In this document: positions 23,673-31,950 of the stretch, piece after piece
Layout: each line of letters opens with the position of its first letter
Position numbering within the stretch: position 1 is the first letter of the stretch
Assembly (NCBI GenBank): GCA_040752005.1
Contig: JBFMFX010000011.1
Coordinates: 1-64,000, forward strand
DNA from: RBG-16-66-20 sp040752005
GTDB lineage: Bacteria > Pseudomonadota > Gammaproteobacteria > Burkholderiales > SG8-39
Direction: 5' to 3'
Length of the DNA: 64,000 bases
Position numbers and translations under genes: made by a program
Notes under the pieces: generated by a model
Told to the model about the DNA's origin: nothing
The model's input: only the letters and a program-made list of their open reading frames with translations
The model's database searches: none

Positions 23673-25202
23673 TCAGTCGGCCGTGTGCTCGGCAGCGAGG
23701 ATGCGTACTCTCAGGTGGCCGACGAAATCGAGCAACGGCACGAGCTCGGCGAGCGTCTCGCCCTCGAAGAGCTTGAGGTGGGTGGCGTCGGCGCGGACCT
23801 GGCTGAAGGTCGGGTCCACGGCGTGCCAGGCGCCGTCCACCAGGCTCTCGTTCCAGGTGTGGTAGAGAAAGCCGCCGAGCTGCTCAGAGTACGCAAGGCC
23901 GTTCACCACACGCGTCGGGATACCGAGCGCCCGTGCGAGCGCCGCGTAGAGCCAGGCGTGGCCCTGGCACTCGGCGCGGCGCTGCGTCAGCACGTCGCGC
24001 GCGGAGAAGACGTCGAACGGCGCTTTTTCGATGTTCGCGTCCATCCAGCGCACGATGCGCGCGATGCGCTCCTCGGCCGTGGCGGCGTCCCCGGCGATCT
24101 CGGCGGCGAGCCGCCGGATCTCCGGGTCGCGGCTCTGCACCGTGATCGAGGCGTCGAGATACTTCGGATCCACCGGCGTCGCCGCAGCGGCGCGAGCGGG
24201 TGCGATCTCGCACACGATCTCCGCGGCCTGCGGCTCGCAGCGCTGCCACGCGTCCGAAGGCGGCGCGGAGGCGAGGCCGGCGAGCGCGACTCGCAGCGCC
24301 GTCACCGCGCGCGGGCGCTCGACTGGCCGATCGGGTCGAACGAGGCTGTACTCGACGAGGCTTTCGTTCTTGTTGAGGGCTGAGAGCGCGACGTAGCTCC
24401 GGGCGCGCTCCTCGTCCTCCAGCGCCGAGATCATCACGCCCTGCATGGCCAGCTCGAACACGGGGCGCCCGCGCTCGTCTATCCACGTCAGCACGCGCTG
24501 ACCGGCCAGGCGTGTCTCGACCTTGTATGCGGCGCCCTCGAACAGGCGGCTCCTCTGGAGCGCCTCGACGCGCTGCGACACCTCGCGCACCGCCTGCAGC
24601 TCGCCGCTATAGACGCGAAACGAGTACGAGCGTCCCGGCGCAAGTCCGTGTACGACCGGGTAGAGCAGCATGGCACTTGACGGGTAGAGGGGGCCGTTCA
24701 GCGCGAGGCGCTGCTCGGTCGGCGTTCCGCCCGTTGTCACGCGGGCGAGCAGTGTATCGCCCTCGCGCCGGCCGGTGACCTTCATCTCGCTGCCGTCGAG
24801 CACATACTCGTAGGCGAAGCGCCGCAGCGTCAGGTCCTCGCCGACCACATCCTGCGCCCTGAGGCTCACCTTCTTCTCGATACCGAGAAAGCGCAGCGCG
24901 AAGGCCGCCTCCGAGCGCAGCTCCCACTCGCCCGGCGCCTCGGCCGAGCGCGCCACCTCCAGGCGGGAGAATCCGACTTTCTCGCCGTTGAACACGATCC
25001 CGGTCCAGTAGCCGGAGAAAGGCAGGTGCGCAAGGCCGTAAGCGAGCGGCGCGGAGACAGGCGCCACAGTCTCGAAGTACTCGCCAAGCTGCGCGTCCAC
25101 GACGCGCTCGACCATCGCCGCGCAGCCGGAGAGCAGCGCGGCAATGGCGAGCAGTGCGGTGCAAGCCGCGCTCCTGGGTGCAAGCAATGGCGCGCCGCGC
25201 AT
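23673..25202 (-). CDS. Transglutaminase-like domain lipoprotein
   Basis: A 509-residue protein with a lipobox (LLSGC, Cys27) after a hydrophobic signal, so it is probably a lipoprotein. The C-terminal third carries the transglutaminase triad: Cys in RRAECQGHAWLYAALARALGIPTRVVNGL, His in GFLYHTWNESLVDG, and Asp in WHAVDPTF. The N-terminal part is a beta-rich domain often found before such cores in DUF3488-related proteins, but no membrane block is present here. It probably processes peptides or peptidoglycan-linked material in the envelope; no substrate is indicated. Confidence 0.78.
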   Translation of the reverse strand: MRGAPLLAPRSAACTALLAIAALLSGCAAMVERVVDAQLGEYFETVAPVSAPLAYGLAHLPFSGYWTGIVFNGEKVGFSRLEVARSAEAPGEWELRSEAAFALRFLGIEKKVSLRAQDVVGEDLTLRRFAYEYVLDGSEMKVTGRREGDTLLARVTTGGTPTEQRLALNGPLYPSSAMLLYPVVHGLAPGRSYSFRVYSGELQAVREVSQRVEALQRSRLFEGAAYKVETRLAGQRVLTWIDERGRPVFELAMQGVMISALEDEERARSYVALSALNKNESLVEYSLVRPDRPVERPRAVTALRVALAGLASAPPSDAWQRCEPQAAEIVCEIAPARAAAATPVDPKYLDASITVQSRDPEIRRLAAEIAGDAATAEERIARIVRWMDANIEKAPFDVFSARDVLTQRRAECQGHAWLYAALARALGIPTRVVNGLAYSEQLGGFLYHTWNESLVDGAWHAVDPTFSQVRADATHLKLFEGETLAELVPLLDFVGHLRVRILAAEHTAD

Positions 25203-25252
25203 GGCGAAGGCCGGTCCGAACGGCGGCGAGTCTACGCCGATTGGGGCCGCGC

Positions 25253-25957
25253 TTACAGTCCGAGATAGGCCTGGCGCACGCGATCGTCGCGCAGGAGCTC
25301 GTTGCCGGAGCCGCTCATCACGACGCGCCCGTTCTCCAGCACGTAGGCGTGCTGCGAGATCTTGAGCGAGACAGCGACGTTCTGCTCGACGAGCAGGATC
25401 GTCAGGCCCCGCCCGTTGAGGACGTGGATGGTGTGCAGCACCTCCTGCACCACCACCGGGGCAAGACCGAGCGAGGGCTCGTCGAACATGATGAGTTCGG
25501 GATTGCCCATCAGGCAGCGGCCGATGGCGAGCATCTGCTGCTCGCCTCCCGACAGGGTCCCGGCGAGCTGGCGCCGGCGCTCGGCAAGGCGCGGAAAGAG
25601 CGTGAAGACCTCCTCCAGCGTCCGGCGGGCGTTGCGGCGAGCGCGCGCCAGCATCGCACCCATCTCAAGGTTCTCCAGCACCGTGAGGTTGGGAAACAGC
25701 TGGCGGCCCTCGGCGACCTGGCCGATACCGAGGTCGCAGATTTCGTGGGAGTCGCGGCCGGTGATTTCGCGCCCCTTGAAGAGGATTCGCCCGGCGCGCG
25801 GCGTCTCGATCCCGGCGATGGTGCGAATGAGCGAGGATTTGCCGGCGCCGTTGGCGCCGACGATGGCGACGATCTCGCCCGCGGGCACCTCCAGCGACAC
25901 TCCGGCGAGCGCCTGCGCGTCGCCGTAGTAGAGGTCTAGATCGCGTACCGAGAGCAT
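25253..25957 (-). CDS. livF: Branched-chain amino acid-type ABC transporter ATP-binding protein LivF
   Basis: A 234-residue ABC ATPase: Walker A GANGAGKSSL near residue 34, signature LSGGEQQML, Walker B LIMFDEPSLGLAP, and a C-terminal His-switch region. The short form with GQVAEGRQLFPNLTVLENLEMGA identifies LivF rather than LivG. It powers import of a substrate bound by the receptor encoded at 28.6-29.8 kb. It is the last gene of the liv operon; 33 bases separate it from livG. Confidence 0.92.
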   Translation of the reverse strand: MLSVRDLDLYYGDAQALAGVSLEVPAGEIVAIVGANGAGKSSLIRTIAGIETPRAGRILFKGREITGRDSHEICDLGIGQVAEGRQLFPNLTVLENLEMGAMLARARRNARRTLEEVFTLFPRLAERRRQLAGTLSGGEQQMLAIGRCLMGNPELIMFDEPSLGLAPVVVQEVLHTIHVLNGRGLTILLVEQNVAVSLKISQHAYVLENGRVVMSGSGNELLRDDRVRQAYLGL

Positions 25958-25990
25958 GCCGTATCGTGGGCCGACCCTGGTTTTGCGGCC

Positions 25991-26713
25991 CTAGACCTCG
26001 GTTTCCTCGCCGAGGTAGCACTCGAGCACCGCCGGATCGTGCACGATGGCCTGCGGGGCGCCGCGCGCAATGAGTCGGCCGTGATGAAGCACCACGATGT
26101 GCCCGGCAAGCGCCATCACCGCGCGCATGACATGCTCGATGAGGAGGATGGTAAGACCCTCGCTGCGGTTCAGGGCGCGGAAGACCTCGACCATCTGGTC
26201 GCATTCGAGCGGCCGCAGCCCCGCCATCGCCTCATCCAGGAGCAAGAGCTTCGGGCGCGTGGCGAGCGCGCGCGCCACCTCCAGGCGCTTTCGGTCCGGC
26301 AGCGTGAGCGAGGCGGCCGGCAGGTCGCGTTTCGCCGCCAGGTGAAGGCGCTCCAGCACGCCCAGCGCGACGCGGCGCGCTGCCGCGCTGCGTGGCTCGC
26401 GCAGCAGCGCACCCACCATGACGTTGTCGAGCACCGAGAGCCCTGCGAAGGGCTTGACGATCTGGAACGTGCGCCCGATTCCGGCGGTGCAGACCTGATC
26501 GGGCCGCAGGCCCTGGATCGGGCGCCCTGCGAACAGAATCTCGCCCGCGTCCGGCGGAAAGACGCCGGCGATCATGTTGAAGATCGTCGTTTTCCCGGCG
26601 CCGTTCGGGCCGATGAGGGCGGTGACGGATCCCTCGGCCACCTCGAAGGAGACTTCCTCGACGGCGCGCAGTCCACGGAAGGACTTCGAGACGCGGTGAA
26701 GCTCGAGCATCAT
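25991..26713 (-). CDS. livG: Branched-chain amino acid-type ABC transporter ATP-binding protein LivG
   Basis: The ATG at 26713 starts a 240-residue ABC ATPase; its first four bases overlap the livM stop. Walker A is GPNGAGKTTIFNMIAG, and the LivG-type block TAGIGRTFQIVKPFAGLSVLDNVMVGA follows. The expected signature motif LSGGQ is replaced by ASLTLPDRKRLEVARALA, as seen in some LivG proteins with the LTLxxRKRLEVARAL form. The D-loop region is LLLLDEAMAGLRP. It pairs with LivF. Confidence 0.9.
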   Translation of the reverse strand: MMLELHRVSKSFRGLRAVEEVSFEVAEGSVTALIGPNGAGKTTIFNMIAGVFPPDAGEILFAGRPIQGLRPDQVCTAGIGRTFQIVKPFAGLSVLDNVMVGALLREPRSAAARRVALGVLERLHLAAKRDLPAASLTLPDRKRLEVARALATRPKLLLLDEAMAGLRPLECDQMVEVFRALNRSEGLTILLIEHVMRAVMALAGHIVVLHHGRLIARGAPQAIVHDPAVLECYLGEETEV

Positions 26714-27672
26714 AGCCGCAGCCTCTTTGCGATCGGCGGCCAGATGCCGTGCGGCAGGAAGAGCACCACCACCAGCAGCAACAGCCCGTAGAACACCTGC
26801 TTGATGCCGGGAATCTCGACGCCGAGGGCGGCGAGCAGCTCGGTGATGCCGTCCGAGAGCACCGTGAGCACTGCGGCCCCGAGAATCGGCCCGAAGAGCG
26901 TGCCAAGGCCTCCGATGATCGGCCCGAGGATGATCTCGATCGAGCGGCTGATGTGAAAGATCTGCTCGGGGAACAGATTGTTGTAGTAGAAGGCGAAGAA
27001 GACGCCGGAGACGGCGGTCATCGCGGCGCTGAGCGCCACCGCCAGCATCTTCCAGCGGAAGGTGTGAATGCCGAGCGCCTGGGCGGCTTCCTCGTTCTCC
27101 CGGATCGCCTGCCAGTAGTAGCCGGCGCGCGAGCGCAGGAGCGCGGCGCAAAGGGCAAAGGCGCCGCCGGCGAGCACCAGCAGGGTGTAGTAGTACATCA
27201 GCGGCGGGCCGCGGAAGTTGGCGAGGTCCCAGGTCTGGCGCTGCTCGACCTTCAGGAACATCCCCCCCGGGCCCCCTGTCCAGGCGAGGTGATCGAAGCC
27301 GATGCGCGTGAACTCGGCGAACGCGATGGTGAGCAGCGCGAAATACACGCCCGAGATACCGAAGCGAAAGGCGAGGAAACCGATGACCAGCCCGAAGGCG
27401 ACGCACAGGGCGATCGCCACCCACAGCCCCGCCCACGGGCCGATGCCGTAGTGGTAAAAGAGCGCCCCGGCGGCATAAGCCCCGACGCCGACGTACAGCG
27501 AGTGCCCGAGCGAGAGCTGGCCGGCAAAGCCCATCATCACGTTCCAGGCCTGGCCGGTGTAGGCGAAATAAAGGATCAGCGTCGCTACCGAAAGCACATA
27601 CGGGCCGGCGAACGCCGGCAGCGCGAGGAGAAACGCCGCGAGCAGCGCGAGCAGGACAAGGGGCCGTTTCAT
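26710..27672 (-). CDS. livM: Branched-chain amino acid-type ABC transporter permease LivM
   Basis: A 320-residue integral membrane protein with eight or so hydrophobic segments, starting MKRPLVLLALLAAFLL. The LivM-family signature GQLSLGHSLYVGVGAYAAG is present near residues 51-69, as is the IRENEEAAQALGIHTFRWK coupling helix that contacts the ATPases. It forms the channel with LivH. It overlaps livH by 4 bases and livG by 4 bases, so the genes are translationally coupled. Confidence 0.93.
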   Translation of the reverse strand: MKRPLVLLALLAAFLLALPAFAGPYVLSVATLILYFAYTGQAWNVMMGFAGQLSLGHSLYVGVGAYAAGALFYHYGIGPWAGLWVAIALCVAFGLVIGFLAFRFGISGVYFALLTIAFAEFTRIGFDHLAWTGGPGGMFLKVEQRQTWDLANFRGPPLMYYYTLLVLAGGAFALCAALLRSRAGYYWQAIRENEEAAQALGIHTFRWKMLAVALSAAMTAVSGVFFAFYYNNLFPEQIFHISRSIEIILGPIIGGLGTLFGPILGAAVLTVLSDGITELLAALGVEIPGIKQVFYGLLLLVVVLFLPHGIWPPIAKRLRL

Positions 27673-28538
27673 GTGCGCTGGCCGAGCAGACCCTGCGGCC
27701 GCAACAGCAGCACCAGAATCAGCAGCCCGAAGCTGAACATGCTCTTCGCCGACGGGGTGATGAACAGGCCGGCGAGCGCCTCGGACACGCCGATCAGAAC
27801 GCCCCCGAGCAGCGCCCCACCCATCGAACCGAGGCCCCCGACGATGACGATGACGAAGGCGAGCAGCGTGTAGTAGGGCCCGAGCGGGGGCGTCACGTCC
27901 ACCAGCAGCACCATGGCGCAGCCGGCCACCGCGACGCAGGCGGCGCCGAGGCCGAAGGTGAGCGCGTACAGGCGCTTGACGTTCAGGCCGACGACCTTGG
28001 CCCCCAGCCAGTTGTCGGCGCAGGCGCGGATCGCCTTGCCGGTGAGCGTGAAGCGGAAAAAGGCGAAGAACGCCGCGGCGCCGACAACGGCCGCCGCCGC
28101 TGCGTACGCCCGCGCCTTGTCCAGCAGCAGCGGCCCGATTTCGAAGGATTCGAGCTGGTAGGGCACCTGCACGTTCCTTGCGTCCGGACCGAAGATCATG
28201 AGCAGCGCGTTCACCAGGATGATCGCCACCGCCACCAGCAGCATGAACTGCGAGTGCTCCGGCCGGGTGATGAACGGGTTGATGAGACCCGCTTGCAGCA
28301 GATAGCCGAAGACGAAAAACGCCAGCGCCACCGGCACGATGGCAAGAAACGGATCGAGCTTGAACGCCGCAAAGAGCGCCGCCGCGGCATACATCGCCAC
28401 CGTCATCATCTCGCCGTGCGCGAAATTGACCACGCGCACCACGCCGAAGATCACCGACAGGCCGAGGGCCATCAGCCCGTAGACCAGGCCGGTGAGCACG
28501 CCGGCGGCGACGACGTTGGCGATGAGCGAGGCGTCCAT
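27669..28538 (-). CDS. livH: Branched-chain amino acid-type ABC transporter permease LivH
   Basis: A 289-residue membrane protein with the LivH family N-terminus GLVYGLMALGLSVIFGVVRVVNFAHGEMM and the coupling segment FTLTGKAIRACADN. Hydrophobic helices span most of the length. It pairs with LivM. A 46-base gap containing a hairpin separates it from the receptor gene upstream. Confidence 0.93.
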   Translation of the reverse strand: MDASLIANVVAAGVLTGLVYGLMALGLSVIFGVVRVVNFAHGEMMTVAMYAAAALFAAFKLDPFLAIVPVALAFFVFGYLLQAGLINPFITRPEHSQFMLLVAVAIILVNALLMIFGPDARNVQVPYQLESFEIGPLLLDKARAYAAAAAVVGAAAFFAFFRFTLTGKAIRACADNWLGAKVVGLNVKRLYALTFGLGAACVAVAGCAMVLLVDVTPPLGPYYTLLAFVIVIVGGLGSMGGALLGGVLIGVSEALAGLFITPSAKSMFSFGLLILVLLLRPQGLLGQRT

Positions 28539-28540
28539 AA

Positions 28541-28565
28541 CAAAAAGGGCCGGCGCACCGGCCCT
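28541..28565 (-). terminator. Hairpin with U-tract between receptor gene and livH (partial terminator)
   Basis: Read on the minus strand, an 8-base stem AGGGCCGG / CCGGCCCT (28558-28565 and 28546-28553 on the plus strand) with a 4-base loop is followed by TTTTTG. This is a good intrinsic-terminator shape placed just after the receptor gene and before livH. It would lower permease and ATPase expression relative to the abundant receptor, a known pattern in ABC importer operons. Confidence 0.7.
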
Positions 28566-28584
28566 CAGACGTAGCGCGGCGGGC

Positions 28585-29823
28585 TCACGCCTTCTTGTAC
28601 CCCGGCACCGGGAACACCGGCTTCGCTTCGGCGGCGGAGAGCGGCAGTACGACCTTGGGCTGCAGGTCGAGGTTCTGCACGCACGCCGAGCCGATGCCCT
28701 CGACCTGGCCCTTGGCGTTGAACTTGATCGGCCCGCCGAGCGTCATTTTCTCGGTGATGTTCGTCTGGCGGATGGCCTCGGCCAGGGTCTTCGGGTCGGT
28801 GCTCTTCGCGCGCCGGAACGCGTCGGCCGCAACCAGGATCGCTTCGAAGGTGAAACCGACGTTCAGGCCGTGGTAGACAAGCTTGTCCTTCGGGTTCTGC
28901 CGCAGAAACGCCTTCTCGACGATCTTGGTGAGCTGCGCGTTCGGGTTGTACCAGGGCACGTTCGAGATCGAGTACTCCGAGAGCTTGCCGAGCGTCTTGA
29001 AATACTGCTCCTCGTACATGCCGGGCGAGCCCGGGCTGATGATGCCCATCGGCTGCCAGCGCTGCTTCACCATCTCGCGCCGCAGGATGATCGCGTCGTT
29101 CAGCCGGCACACCAGCAGCAGAAAATCTGCGTTCGAGGCCTTCGCCTTGGACACTTCCACCGTGAGGTCCTTGGCGGTCGGGTCGTAGGAGATTGTGTCC
29201 ACGATCTTGAAGGGCAGATGCGTGCGCGTCGGAAGGATGGCGCCGATGCCCTTCGCCATCGCCTGCCCGAAGGTGTCGTTGACGTGCATGAAGACCGCGG
29301 TGCGCGGCACGGTGTTCGTCACCCGGAACAGCTCGCCGATCAGGTCGAGGCCGTTGCGCACAATGTCGCCCGCGGTCTGGAAGTTGCGGAAAACGAACTT
29401 GTAGCCCTGCTCGGTGATCTGCGGCGCGGCGGCGATGTTGATGATGAAGGGGATGCCGCGCTGCTCGGCAACCTGGGCGATCGCCGCGGCGGCGCCGGAG
29501 TCGAACGGGCCGACCAGCACATGCGCGCCTTCCTGGATCAGGCGCTCGGCGCGCGTGCGCGCGGTGTCCACGTTCGATTCGGTGTCGGCGTTCATCAGCT
29601 CGATGTCCACCCCGAGCATTTCCTTGATGACGCCGGGAGCCAGGTCGGCGCCCTTCTGGCACGACTGGCCGATGAAGCCCTGCACCCCCGAGCGCGGCAG
29701 CAGCACGCCCACCCGGAGCTTCTGCGCCTGGGCCCGCACGATGCCGAACGGCGAAAGCGCGGCGAGCGCCCCGGCGGCCGCGACGGCCCGGTTGAACGTG
29801 CGGCGGTTGATGCGCTGCGTCAT
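28585..29823 (-). CDS. Periplasmic substrate-binding protein of the Liv-type transporter
   Basis: The ATG at 29823 follows GAGGAGGATT. The 412-residue product has a twin-arginine-like signal (QRINRRTFNRAVAAAGALAALSPFGIVRAQA), then a Leu/Ile/Val-binding-protein fold (KLRVGVLLPRSGVQGFIGQSCQKGADLA; GPFDSGAAAAIAQVAEQRGIPFIINIAAAP). The family covers amino acids, amides and aromatic acids such as phenylpropenoids. Proximity to a MarR regulator and a feruloyl-CoA-synthetase remnant suggests an aromatic acid ligand, which is inference only. Confidence 0.9.
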   Translation of the reverse strand: MTQRINRRTFNRAVAAAGALAALSPFGIVRAQAQKLRVGVLLPRSGVQGFIGQSCQKGADLAPGVIKEMLGVDIELMNADTESNVDTARTRAERLIQEGAHVLVGPFDSGAAAAIAQVAEQRGIPFIINIAAAPQITEQGYKFVFRNFQTAGDIVRNGLDLIGELFRVTNTVPRTAVFMHVNDTFGQAMAKGIGAILPTRTHLPFKIVDTISYDPTAKDLTVEVSKAKASNADFLLLVCRLNDAIILRREMVKQRWQPMGIISPGSPGMYEEQYFKTLGKLSEYSISNVPWYNPNAQLTKIVEKAFLRQNPKDKLVYHGLNVGFTFEAILVAADAFRRAKSTDPKTLAEAIRQTNITEKMTLGGPIKFNAKGQVEGIGSACVQNLDLQPKVVLPLSAAEAKPVFPVPGYKKA

Positions 29824-29850
29824 GGCAATCCTCCTCGTTGCGAGGCGATC

Positions 29851-29879
29851 GTTATAGAGCATTACAATCGGACGGTCAA
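29851..29879 (-). promoter_or_regulatory. Sigma-70 promoter of the liv-type operon
   Basis: On the minus strand TTGACC (29879-29874) and TATAAC (29856-29851) are separated by exactly 17 bases, a near-consensus promoter for the receptor/liv operon. Its -35 box ends 2 bases before the divergent marR start codon, so MarR binding here could repress both genes. ATCGTT and AACGAT form an inverted pair (29848-29853 and 29878-29883) across it. Confidence 0.65.
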
Positions 29880-29881
29880 CG

Positions 29882-30364
29882 ATGCGCCGCCGCCCCGCTC
29901 CGTACCGCCCCCGCGCGCTCGCGCCGATCGAGCGCGTGCCGGGGCTCGACTACGACGTGCTGGACGACCTGCTCGGCTACTCGCTGCGCCGCGCGCAGGT
30001 CGCGATGTTTCTCGCGTTCGACGCGGCAACGCGCGGCCTGGACATCACCCCGCCTCGGTTCACGGCCCTGGTCATCATCGGCGCCAATCCCGGCATCAAC
30101 CAGAGCGTGCTCGGCCGGGTGCTCGGTATCGCGCGCTCGGGCGCGATGGCGCTCACCGACTGGTTCGAGGCGCGTGGCTGGGTCGAGCGGCGCCGGCGAA
30201 GCGACGACGGTCGCGCCTGGGGCCTGCACCTGACGCGGCGCGGCGAGCGCCTGGTGGCGCGCATGAAGAGAAGCGTGCGCCGGCACGATCGCTGGCGCGC
30301 GGCGGTGCTCACCGCCGCCGAGCGGCGCGAGCTGCTGCGGCTGCTGAACAAGCTGGCCGGCTAG
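29882..30364 (+). CDS. MarR-family transcriptional regulator
   Basis: A 160-residue winged-helix protein: ALVIIGANPGINQSVLGRVLGIARSGAMALTDWFEARGWVERRRRSDDGRAWGLHLTRRGERL is the MarR wHTH with its wing (residues about 62-124). MarR repressors of this kind often sense aromatic CoA thioesters or phenolic acids. It is divergent from the receptor/liv operon and lies immediately upstream of the feruloyl-CoA synthetase remnant. A former hydroxycinnamate-responsive regulator is therefore a reasonable guess. Confidence 0.85.
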   Translation: MRRRPAPYRPRALAPIERVPGLDYDVLDDLLGYSLRRAQVAMFLAFDAATRGLDITPPRFTALVIIGANPGINQSVLGRVLGIARSGAMALTDWFEARGWVERRRRSDDGRAWGLHLTRRGERLVARMKRSVRRHDRWRAAVLTAAERRELLRLLNKLAG

Positions 30365-30373
30365 GATCAACCG

Positions 30374-30525
30374 ATGAGCACGCACCCGCCGATTCGCCCG
30401 GTGCCGCTCGGTCCCGCGGACGTCACGGTCATGCGGCGGGACGACGGGACGATTCTCCTTCGCTCGCCGCACGCGCTCGGGCCGTATCCGGGAAATCTCA
30501 CCGAGCGCCTTGCGCGCTGGGCGCG
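30374..30525 (+). pseudogene. N-terminal remnant of a feruloyl-CoA synthetase gene
   Basis: From ATG 30374 the first 50 or so residues (PIRPVPLGPADVTVMRRDDGTILLRSPHALGPYPGNLTERLARWA) match the characteristic start of feruloyl-CoA synthetases, which activate ferulate for side-chain removal. Similarity ends abruptly near 30520, where a different gene begins in another frame. The normal enzyme is about 600 residues. The ORF itself ends as nonsense at 30595. It lies 9 bases after the marR stop, so it was probably the first gene of the regulated operon. Confidence 0.65.
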
Positions 30526-30702
30526 CAAGAACTGGTTCAGTACGCCAACACGCTCCTCAAGGACCGGGTGCTCTTCGGCTCGGACAATCCGGTGATCCAG
30601 CCCGACCGCTGGCTCGCCGACTTCGAGAAGCTGCCGATCAAGCCCGAGGTGCGGCCGCTCATCCTGAAGGAGAACGCGATCCGGCTGCTGCGGTTGAAAT
30701 AA
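30525..30702 (+). pseudogene. C-terminal remnant of an amidohydrolase-2 family gene
   Basis: The frame ending at TAA 30700-30702 reads ELVQYANTLLKDRVLFGSDNPVIQPDRWLADFEKLPIKPEVRPLILKENAIRLLRL. This is the C-terminal strand, the metal-binding Asp (GSD) and the last helices of amidohydrolase-2 (PF04909) proteins, a family with many aromatic-acid pathway members. All upstream parts of the barrel are missing. Its junction with the feruloyl-CoA synthetase start lies between about 30515 and 30527. No start codon is present. Confidence 0.65.
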
Positions 30703-30733
30703 TCGCATGCGGCAGGCGGCATAGAATGCCGCC

Positions 30734-31930
30734 ATGCCGGTCCTGCAGGAAATCCGCGAAGGCCGCGTTCCGGTCAAGGTCTATACCGCCGACCTCGACC
30801 CCGCGGCACGGCAGCAGCTCGTCAACGTCTCGAAGCTGCCGATCGTGCACCACCATGTCGCGGCGATGCCGGACGTGCATCTGGGGATCGGGGCGACCGT
30901 CGGCTCGGTGATCCCGACACGCGGAGCGATCATTCCGGCTGCGGTCGGCGTGGACATCGGCTGCGGGATGATCGCGACGCGGCTCTCGCTTTCTGCCGGC
31001 GCTCTCGACGAGCGCATGCTGAGGAAGGCCTACGACCAGATCGTGCGCGATGTGCCGGTGGGGTTCGATCAGCATCCCGAAGGCCGGGCGCGCACCGAGA
31101 TGGCGAAGCGCTTTTCCCCGGGGCTGCGGCGCATCCTCGACAAGCACCCTGGCGTGCGCAAGCGCGTCGGCAAGCACTCGGACTGGGTCCGCCAGCTCGG
31201 CACGCTCGGCGGCGGCAATCACTTCATCGAGGTGTGCACGGACGAAGAAGATCGCCTCTGGGTGATGCTGCATTCGGGCAGCCGCGGCATCGGCAACGCG
31301 ATCGGAAGCTACTTCATCGAGCTTGCGCGCCGCGACGCCGAGCGGCGCGAACTGCATCTGCCGAACCGCGATCTGGCGTACTTTCCCGAGGGCGCCGAGC
31401 ACTTCGACGACTACGTCGAGGCGGTCGGTTGGGCGCAGGACTACGCGCGCGCCAACCGCGCCGAGATGATGGCGCTGGTGATCGGCGCCCTCAGGCGCCA
31501 TCTGCCGCCTTTCGAGGTGACCGGCGAGGCGGTCAATTGCCATCACAACTATGTCGAGCGCGAGCACCATTACGGCGCGGAAGTCTGGGTGACCCGCAAG
31601 GGCGCGATCCGCGCGCGCGCAGGCGATCTCGGCATCATCCCGGGAAGCATGGGCACGAGAAGCTACATCGTGCGTGGCAAGGGAGGCGCCGAGGCGTTCC
31701 ACTCCTGCGCCCACGGCGCCGGCCGGCGCATGAGCCGCAACCAGGCGGCGCAGAGCTTCTCGGTGGCGGACCTGGAGCGGCAGACCGCGGGCGTGGTCTG
31801 CCGCAAGGACAAGGGCGTGCTCGACGAGATCCCCGGGGCCTACAAGGACATTGACGAGGTGATGGCGAATCAGTCCGACCTCGTCGAGGTGGTGCACACG
31901 CTGAAGCAGGTGATCTGCGTCAAGGGATGA
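30734..31930 (+). CDS. rtcB: RtcB-family RNA ligase
   Basis: A 398-residue RtcB protein. Mn-binding and catalytic motifs are all present: GVDIGCGM (metal Cys), GTLGGGNHFIEV, HSGSRGIG, CHHNYVERE, and FHSCAHGAGRRMSR containing the guanylylated His. RtcB joins 2',3'-cyclic-phosphate or 3'-phosphate RNA ends to 5'-OH ends in RNA repair. No archease, RtcA or RtcR regulator is nearby, so this is a stand-alone copy. Its stop overlaps an in-frame ATG of the dioxygenase frame. Confidence 0.94.
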   Translation: MPVLQEIREGRVPVKVYTADLDPAARQQLVNVSKLPIVHHHVAAMPDVHLGIGATVGSVIPTRGAIIPAAVGVDIGCGMIATRLSLSAGALDERMLRKAYDQIVRDVPVGFDQHPEGRARTEMAKRFSPGLRRILDKHPGVRKRVGKHSDWVRQLGTLGGGNHFIEVCTDEEDRLWVMLHSGSRGIGNAIGSYFIELARRDAERRELHLPNRDLAYFPEGAEHFDDYVEAVGWAQDYARANRAEMMALVIGALRRHLPPFEVTGEAVNCHHNYVEREHHYGAEVWVTRKGAIRARAGDLGIIPGSMGTRSYIVRGKGGAEAFHSCAHGAGRRMSRNQAAQSFSVADLERQTAGVVCRKDKGVLDEIPGAYKDIDEVMANQSDLVEVVHTLKQVICVKG

Positions 31931-31950
31931 CATGCGGCGAGGAGGCGCGG

